From the NCBI GenBank assembly GCA_027943245.1, contig JANDJZ010000136.1, positions 1 to 64,000 on the forward strand: 64,000 bases of DNA, written 5' to 3'. This DNA comes from Acanthamoeba sp. SK_2022b. Its lineage: Eukaryota > Discosea > Longamoebia > Acanthamoebidae. This document shows, piece by piece, positions 57,701 to 64,000 of the stretch (position 1 is its first letter; each line of letters starts with the position of its first letter). The notes under the pieces were generated by a model that saw nothing but the letters and a program-made list of their open reading frames with translations, did not search any database and had not been told where the DNA came from. A program made the translations under genes and the position numbers.

Positions 57701-60700
57701 CTCTGGCCGACAGTTGGCGTTTGAGGGGCATGCCATCCGAGCTGTCATTGAGAGCGCTGCCCTCATCCAAGATGTACTGATTGACCAGCCTGCCCATCTT
57801 GTCCTGGAACGACTGCACCGTAGCAACGAAGAATGAAATGTCATTTGTTAAAAATAATTAAAAAAAAATAAAAAAACAGAAGAAGAATCAGTATGAAAGA
57901 GCTGAGAGCGACTCGGAAACTGCGACAGCGCAGGTGGTGAGAAACGTACGCTGAAGAGGGAGATGTCATAATTGTGGTTGAGCTCCTCCTTCTTGATGAG
58001 CTGCAAAATGACGTCCATGGTGCCTTCGTAGGGCAAAAGGTCGAGCGCCGCTCGTCCGCTCCTAAGAAACACCTCGGGCGGGCACACGCTCGGGTCGTTG
58101 ATGACCTTGCGCAGGCCCGACGTGTAGAACCTCACCTTCACAAGTAACCACCCCAGTATGAGCCCTAACTATCAACACAGCCATTGACGCAAACGAGAGA
58201 GCGAGGAGGAGGATAACCTTGGATACGCCCCAGTAGAGCTCCCAGGCGAACAGGAGCTCGTCGTTGGTGTACTGCACCTCGACGTCGTTGATGAGGTTGA
58301 AGGAGAGCTGGTCAAGCTTGTAGTAGCTCTGCAGGTGGCCCATGAGGAGCTTGGACTTGAACACAAGCCGGTCGAGCGTGAGGAGCAGCAGCAGCGACTC
58401 GTTGTCGCGGCTGAGGATCTCCTCTGGCAGGAACGCTTGGATGAACGACAGCTGCTTGCGCGCCTGCAGCACATCCAGCCGGAACAGCTCGCGCTCCAGC
58501 CCCATTGCGGCGACCTTGGTGACTTGGGACTGGCGGTGGATGGGTAGCGGGTCAGAGACGAACGACCAACTGCATGGGAGTGGGAGAGGCACCTTCAGCT
58601 GAATGTTCTGGTCCAGGAGGGCCTGCGACTTGGTGGAGAGCTGGCGGGCCTCGCTGGCGAGGTCCTCTTCCTTCTCCTCGTACTGCTTGACGTGGTGCTG
58701 CAACGAGTTGACCTTCTCACGGAACTGGTCGATCGTTTTGTCGCGGTCCTCGATTTCGACCTGCTGGTTCTTGATCTTCGTCAAGCTCTCCAGGTACTGG
58801 ATCTCCTTCTTGTCTGAAGATAGTGAAGAGGTCCGCAAAGATAATTAGAACAAGAGTTCGAGCGTGAAAAGAGGAGAGGAGAGGAGAGGAGAGGAGAGGA
58901 GAGGAGAGGAGAGGAGAGGAGGAGAACGGCAAGAAAAGCGGTGACGTACAAAGGGCAGTCCTGAGCTGCTTCTCCACCTCGGCGTGATTCTCTTCGAGCT
59001 CCTCGCTGACCTGTTGGAGTTGTTCCAGGTCCTCTACAGTCGCTTGGAGCTCTTGCACTTGCTGCAGTCATTCATTGCGAGAAGAACCGGAGAAAGAAGA
59101 GGGAGAGATGAGCACACGGATAAGAAGAACATGGAGTTTGTGTCGAGAAACGGGTACCTCTTCGAGTTCGAGCTTCTTATCGCTGAGCTCTTCGACCATG
59201 TCCTCAGCCTCCAGGGCAACATCGAGCTGTTCTTTAAGCTGTTCGATCTTCTCGTTGGCCTTCTTGACGTCGTCCTTGAGCTTGACAATCTTCTCCTCCA
59301 GCACGGGGATGCTGTCGTTCTCCCGCTCGAGCTGCCTGATCTTCTTCTCGCTCTCCTTCTTTTCCATGACGCTGAGATCCTTGAGCTTCATCAGCGCGTC
59401 GGTGAGTCTTTGGATCTGCAACTGAAGTGCCGCCTTCTCGCTGTCATCTCCAGACCCGCCGACTCTCTCCCGTCGGCCCTCATCCTCGTCTTCGTCGCTG
59501 CCGCTCACGTCGTCGTCGTCGTCGTCATCTCCCAAGTCGCTGATCTTATACTTGATTTTAATCTTATCCAGCTTCTTCTCCAGCGCTGCAATGGGGGCAT
59601 GTTGAACAAACAGTGAGCGTCCTAACGCGTAAGGAGAATGCGAGAACTTGTTGGGCCGCAATGGAACGGGTTGGGCCAATGGGAAACGCACACTCGGCCT
59701 TCTCTTCAGCCAACTCCTTGTCGAGGGTCATCATTTCGAGAGTCTCGCTCAGATTGGCCATCTCGTCGGTCATTTCCTCCTTCTCCTCCTCCCAGGCCTT
59801 CTGTAGCTGCTCCTTCTCGTCCTCCCACTTCTTCTGAATCTTGGCGATTTGCTTGTCCCGATCCTGAGCATGGAACACACAGGGCACGCAATCGTGTTGG
59901 CCTCTCCCTTCCCATTGCAGCTAACGTTGGGTGGCACATGCTGGAGTGCGAGAGGGGAGCTGGCACCTTTTTCTCCCTCTCAAGATCCTTGGCGATGGCT
60001 TCCTTGTCCTTGGTCACCTCGTCGAGCGACTTCTGCAGGGCCTTGAGCCTCTGCTGCGCATCCTTCTTGAACTCGCTCAGCTCTTGCAGAGTTGTCTGCA
60101 CGCACAGCGTAGAGACAAACAACCAACAGAGGAAAAAATAAAAGGACTAAAGGTAAGAAGAGGGAGATCTCATCACCACTACGGGAGGGACGTTACGAAG
60201 AGGGCAGTCGACTCGGCGCTAAGCGGTGAGGCCGCTTGAGCACTGGGCCGAGAGGGCGTGCTCGTAATGATCGGGGTCAACGGGACTGCGGCGGGGGTCG
60301 AGGTCGACGGGGTGACCGATGGGGTCGAGGTAGTGCTGGTGGTCGACCGCGTCGTCATAAGGGTGGGGGCGGGAAGGGGCTCCTTCTCCTCGGCCTTGGC
60401 CTCCTCCTCTTCCTTCTCCTCGTTCTCTTTCTCATCCACACTCTCCACGTCGGGCGCTGCAGAGACGGTGAGAGAGGGAGACGTGATGGGCGTCGACGAA
60501 GTGGGGGAGGGAGGGGTCGAGGAGACGGGCGTGGGCGCGGGGGAAGGAGCAGTGGCCTCGCCGCGCGGCGAAGACGGCGCCGAGGGGGCAGGGGACGGCG
60601 ACTTGGACGAAGCCGGGCTCTTGACAGGCAGCGAACCGGCAGGCGCCTTGACCGGTACCTTCTTCAGCAGCATCTGCACCCATATCCATCCACCCACCCA

Positions 60701-61114
60701 CCGGGCATACGCACCAGAGAGGGTGGTGAGCAGTGAAAAGAAGAGAGAAAGTTGATGCGTAGAAAACAGTACCACTTTGTCTTTCGTGACAAACAGGCCA
60801 TGGTTCATGGTGCACTTAAAGTACCGCACGCCTTTTACGGCGCCGTCGTGGTTGCCATCTTGTACAAGACGTGACGCAAGGATTTATGAATTTTCAAGAA
60901 GCATAATCGGGGGGGGACACTCAATCTCTCACAGATTGAAGTGTGTTATGAGGGAGGGCGTACTTGGGACATCCAATTCTATGCCCACCCAGTTGTCCTT
61001 AGATGAGAATTTGACAGCGCCCATGAAGCGCACTGTCCCCCGTCCTTTCTCGGGAACCTCCACGCGTGAACCCACCTTCAAGGTCTGAACCTTGGGTGCC
61101 GTCGTGGCGCTCAT
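54760..61114 (-). CDS. DCTN1: Dynactin subunit 1 (p150Glued)
   Basis: The start is MSATTAPKVQTLKVGS at 61114. A CAP-Gly domain follows over the first two exons (VGSRVEVPEKGRGTVRFMG, NWVGIELDVPS, then DGNHDGAVKGVRYFKC). A Ser/Pro/Thr-rich linker comes next. Long coiled coils follow, with heptads such as LKDDVKKANEKIEQLKEQLD, separated by many introns. A helical dynactin domain with LDQLSFNLINDVEVQYTNDE and FWG-like segments and a second coil lead to the stop at 54760. p150 links dynein to the dynactin filament and, by CAP-Gly, to microtubules. The usual GKNDG groove motif reads GNHDG here. Gene and order are certain; several inner exon borders are approximate. Confidence 0.93.
58871..58923. 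repeat. (GAGAG)n-type microsatellite in a dynactin intron
   Basis: About 53 bp of head-to-tail GGAGA units lie inside an intron of the p150 gene; on the coding strand this is a pure pyrimidine run. Confidence 0.95.
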
Positions 61115-61409
61115 TTTTTTGTGTCCTCTCTTCTTGATGACCTTGGGGTTGTTGTGCTTCGCGGGAGAAAAGTGAAAAGCGCACAGAAACATATGTTTCC
61201 GTGTTTGAAATTTCAGTTGTCACCCCCGCCGCCACTTGGTGCTTCTGGTTCCTGTGCCTATCGTAGCGTATAACACGATTACCGCTGCTGAATTTTACCA
61301 GACCCAAGCCAAGATTGCGCAACCCACTGTGTGCAGTTTGTTGTGTTCATTCATTCTGATGGCAAACGCTATCTCTGATGTACACAATGTTTCATCACAT
61401 AGGTGTACT

Positions 61410-62947
61410 TCAGGCTTTGGTTGCAAACACATACCAGTTTTCGTGGTCAAACGCTGACTCCACGATGCGCAGACCGCCTGCGGCCTGTACAATACGCTCC
61501 AGCTCGCCTTCGACAAAGAGGTGGTAGTATCTGTACACGACGACCGATCTCCACAATGAACATCATCGCCTGTGAGCGTACGCAAGAGGACGGAGATAAG
61601 GTACCGATGGAAGACTTGAGCTTCATCGGTGGCTGGTTTGGATTCAGCCGGCGCGAGCTCCTCTTGTCGCTGCTGCTGGTGGTCTTCACCATCGCTATCG
61701 GCCTTATCCCGCTCATCGACGCGTTCGCCGCATTCCGCTTGCTTCTTCCTCTCCAGCTCCTCCTTGGCCCTTTGCTTTCTCGTCTTCTTCTTTTTCTTGA
61801 GCTTCTTGGGCTCCTCTGGCGGGGCGCCCTCTTTGCCCTTGACGAACTTCTTCTGCAGGTGCCACGGCACAAACACATCTTGCTCGGTGTACTTCTTGGC
61901 CTTCTGCGCTCCGCCAGCACACCCCGTCAAACGCGCGCCATGTCTGGGTCAGATGCGCGACCGTAGGCCTGTGGCGTGGATTTGGCAAGCAATTAAAGTC
62001 GCCAAGGGGCTAAAGAGGTCAAAGAGCAGGGAGGAAAGGTGCCTGTTCGAACGCCCACACGGTGATGAGCATTGTGCCGCCCGGCCTAAGGATCCTGCCC
62101 AGCTCCTGGCGCCAATGTGAGGCATCCGCGCCCTCGGCCATAAGTATGATTGTGGGTAGCGATGGTGGTGGTGGTGGTGGTGGTGGTGGTGGTGGTGGTG
62201 GTGGTGGTGGTGGTGGTGGTGGTGGTGGTGTGGTGGTGGTGGTGGTGGTGGTGGTGGTGTATTACCTGTATGGCCTGAATTCTACGCTCATCGCTGGACA
62301 TGTGGTGAATCACCGCAATGGAGATGACCGCTTCCTGTCCCCAAGTCGCCCAAAGTCACCTGGAGGTAATAACATGATGGGAGAGGGAGGTGGGATTCAA
62401 CGCACGAAGCAGGAGGTACGGTAAGGGAGATTGAGGTTGTCAGCGACCAAGCTCTCGAAGCCTCGCTCCCTGCAGATGGCGATCAGCTCGCCGCTCCTGG
62501 CCAGGAAGCATGACGAGGACGAGTTAAGCTGGGGTCACGCGCTACATGCACACAGACACGGGCACGGGCACGGGCACACACCTGTCGGATCCTACGGGGT
62601 AGCACAAGGGGTTGACGTGCAGGTACTTCCCATTGCCGCAGCCCACATCGGCCAGCAGAGTGCCCTCGGGCAGCGATAGCAAGAACTTCTCGACGAGAGG
62701 CCACGGCTGCAAGGTGTGCGCGGTGGCGGGCAGAAAGGCCCGCTGGCCACACTTAGCAACATACAGTGCGCAGACGCAGCTAAGATTCAAGTACCTTGTA
62801 GCGCGTGGAGCTGAAGTGGGTGGCAATGCGGTCATAGACGGCATGCACGTGTTCCTGCTCGAGCAAGCCTGGGCTTACCTGCTGCCGCTGCGCAAGGACT
62901 CCGGAGGGCTGTCGCCCCGAGGCTTCTGGTTCCCCGGCCTCCATCAT
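61410..62947 (-). CDS. TRM9: TRM9/ALKBH8-type tRNA wobble-uridine methyltransferase
   Basis: The start is one of two adjacent ATGs at 62947 or 62944. The methyltransferase domain follows: EQEHVHAVYDRIATHFSSTR, PWPLVEKFLLSLPEGTLLAD and DVGCGNGKYLHVNPL (motif I for AdoMet). Next are GSDR, IAVIHHMSSDERRIQAIQ, and an HYQ-like segment EQDVFVPWHLQKKF. A Lys/Glu-rich insert of about 60 residues precedes the end, VFHRYYHLFVEGELERIVQA and SAFDHENWYVFATKA, with the stop at 61410. The enzyme makes mcm5U or cm5U esters at the wobble base of tRNA with a TRM112 partner. The N-terminal AlkB domain of ALKBH8 is absent, as in yeast Trm9. Confidence 0.92.
62164..62260. repeat. (GGT)n microsatellite in a TRM9 intron
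   Basis: About 97 bp of GGT units, with one slip near 62230, lie just inside a splice donor of TRM9. On the coding strand it reads as CAC/ACC repeats and is intronic. Confidence 0.95.
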
Positions 62948-63106
62948 ATGATAGGTTTCCTTGTTTTCTCTTCCTTTTTCTTGTGATACGTAGTTTTTCT
63001 TCTTCGTAATTACGTTGCCCTAAGCGGAGAGACCAAGAACAAGTCAACCCCCCCTGTATCCCATTACGAAGACCTGTCCCGTCAGCCACGCCAAGAGAAG
63101 AGAAAC
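62948..63106. promoter_or_regulatory. Shared upstream region of TRM9 and the LIM gene
   Basis: Divergent start codons are about 159 bp apart. No motif is recognised. Confidence 0.4.
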
Positions 63107-64000
63107 ATGAACACACCAGGCGATGGAGACGTGACGTGCTGGAAGTGTGGGCACCAGTATGCCCTGCAGCGCAAGTTCTGCGTCCAGTGCGGATCAAAGC
63201 CGACCCGACCCGGCAGTAGTACACCAGGTTCACCAGCCCCCTCTTCCCCTCCTGTCGCCACACGCACTCGCGCTGGGACTCCCTTCCCCACCACCACCGC
63301 CGTCGCCGCCGCTTCCAACCCGCAACCCTCCGCGACCCCCTCGGGGTCCACACTTGCCGTCCCTGGACCACAGCCCTCGCCGGACGCTACCGCTCCCGCA
63401 TCCACGCGCGCTCGTGCCGGGACGCCATTCCCCGCCACCGCCGCTTCCAACTCGCAGCCCGCGCCCCCCTCGGGGTCCACGCTTGCCGTCCCTGGACCCC
63501 AGCCATCGGCCGCGCCGAGCCCTCGCCCGACCGCTCCCTCTGCAGCCGGCACACAGGCGGGCGGCTTGCAGGCGTCGTGCGCCAAATGCGGCAGCGAGCT
63601 GAGCGGCACGGTGGCGACCGACGCGAGCGGACGGTCCTACCATCAGGCGTGCTTCAAATGCAGCACGTGCGGCAAGGTGCTCACGGGCGACTATCACGTG
63701 CTGAGCGGCGGACACGACGGTGACCGCTTCTACTGCACGGAGGACTTCATCGCCGCCAACTCGCCCGCGTGCGCCGTGTGCGCGCAGCCCATCACCGGCA
63801 CCGGGGCCGAGGACCACACGGGGGCCAAGTACCACCTCAACTGCTTCGCCTGCAAGCGATGCGGGGCGCCCATCACCAACAAGTACATCGTCGACTCCAA
63901 GGGTGACCTCTGCTGCGGCCAATGCCACTCCTCGTCGCCCTCTACGGCCGCGGGCGATAGCGGCGCGGCCTTCCGCTGCGGCGTGTGTAACGGCGAGCTG
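63107..64000 (+). CDS. LIM-domain protein with N-terminal zinc ribbon, cut by the window end
   Basis: The frame is open from ATG 63107 to the right edge, 298 residues so far and no stop. Residues 10-30 form a small zinc ribbon, CWKCGHQYALQRKFCVQCG. A Pro/Ser/Thr/Ala-rich linker with a repeated segment follows. The first LIM domain has CAKCGSELSG, YHQACFKCSTC and FYCTED; the second has CAVCAQPITG, YHLNCFACKRC and LCCGQC. A third starts with FRCGVCNGEL at the edge. LIM domains bind protein partners, often in the actin cytoskeleton. Zinc ligands in the two whole domains are complete. The rest of the gene is outside the window. Confidence 0.9.
   Translation, partial: MNTPGDGDVTCWKCGHQYALQRKFCVQCGSKPTRPGSSTPGSPAPSSPPVATRTRAGTPFPTTTAVAAASNPQPSATPSGSTLAVPGPQPSPDATAPASTRARAGTPFPATAASNSQPAPPSGSTLAVPGPQPSAAPSPRPTAPSAAGTQAGGLQASCAKCGSELSGTVATDASGRSYHQACFKCSTCGKVLTGDYHVLSGGHDGDRFYCTEDFIAANSPACAVCAQPITGTGAEDHTGAKYHLNCFACKRCGAPITNKYIVDSKGDLCCGQCHSSSPSTAAGDSGAAFRCGVCNGEL
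63260..63508 (+). repeat. Coding tandem repeat in the LIM protein linker
   Basis: Two units, 63260-63379 and 63404-63508, encode TRTRAGTPFP or TRARAGTPFP, then an Ala/Ser-rich part, then SGSTLAVPGPQPS. The second is shorter by about 15 bp. It is an in-frame duplication in a disordered linker. Confidence 0.85.

Noticed and set aside
62086..62313. Poly-His and poly-Thr segments after the TRM9 methyltransferase motif
   Set aside because: They come from the GGT microsatellite lying inside an intron; the exon ends at IQAIQ with a splice donor directly after it.

Overview
This is nuclear DNA from a gene-dense, GC-rich, intron-rich protist. Spliceosomal introns of mostly about 70-270 nt, a full set of eukaryotic housekeeping genes, and receptor-like and Ras/Rho signalling genes fit an amoebozoan, and the style is most like Acanthamoeba. 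That genus is inferred from overall character, not from a match. Coding DNA is rich in CpG. Genes are 50-300 bp apart, on both strands, and several pairs are head to head.

Layout. 1-3.1 kb: 3' end of an unknown gene, then a P450-reductase-like flavoprotein on the minus strand. 3.2-10.3 kb: complete clathrin heavy chain gene (minus), 13 exons modelled, with two families of repeated intron sequence. 11.0-11.8 kb: two facing tRNA-Trp(CCA) genes around a CpG-poor spacer. 11.8-20.5 kb: a protein with an eIF5A-C-like tail, a RUN-domain protein, a CtIP/Sae2 homologue and a multi-exon membrane protein. 20.5-24.6 kb: a signal-peptide, LamG/PKD/Ig-like, single-pass membrane RasGAP (12 exons modelled). 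24.7-34.5 kb: MLH3, HGH1, a CBS-pair protein and a DIS3L2-like exoribonuclease with a CCHC zinc knuckle. 34.8-45.0 kb: mitochondrial chalcone-isomerase-like protein, a putative myristoylated protein, a Rho-like pseudo-GTPase with a CaaX end, a coiled-coil protein, splicing factor YJU2 and an unknown protein. 45.2-53.1 kb: cyclin C, a DHHC palmitoyltransferase, NOC4 and a small unknown protein. 53.37-54.69 kb: a 1.3-kb stretch with no CpG at all. 54.8-64 kb: dynactin p150, a TRM9-type tRNA methyltransferase and the 5' part of a LIM-domain gene.

There is no operon-like grouping. The genes serve vesicle coating and dynein transport (clathrin, p150), Ras/Rho and endosomal signalling (RasGAP receptor, Rho-like protein, RUN, DHHC), DNA repair (CtIP, MLH3), RNA and ribosome work (DIS3L2, YJU2, NOC4, HGH1, TRM9, tRNA-Trp) and transcription (cyclin C). 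The most unusual features are the membrane RasGAP, the two CpG deserts (one bracketed by tRNA genes), the repeated clathrin introns, and splice donors that almost always carry C at +4.
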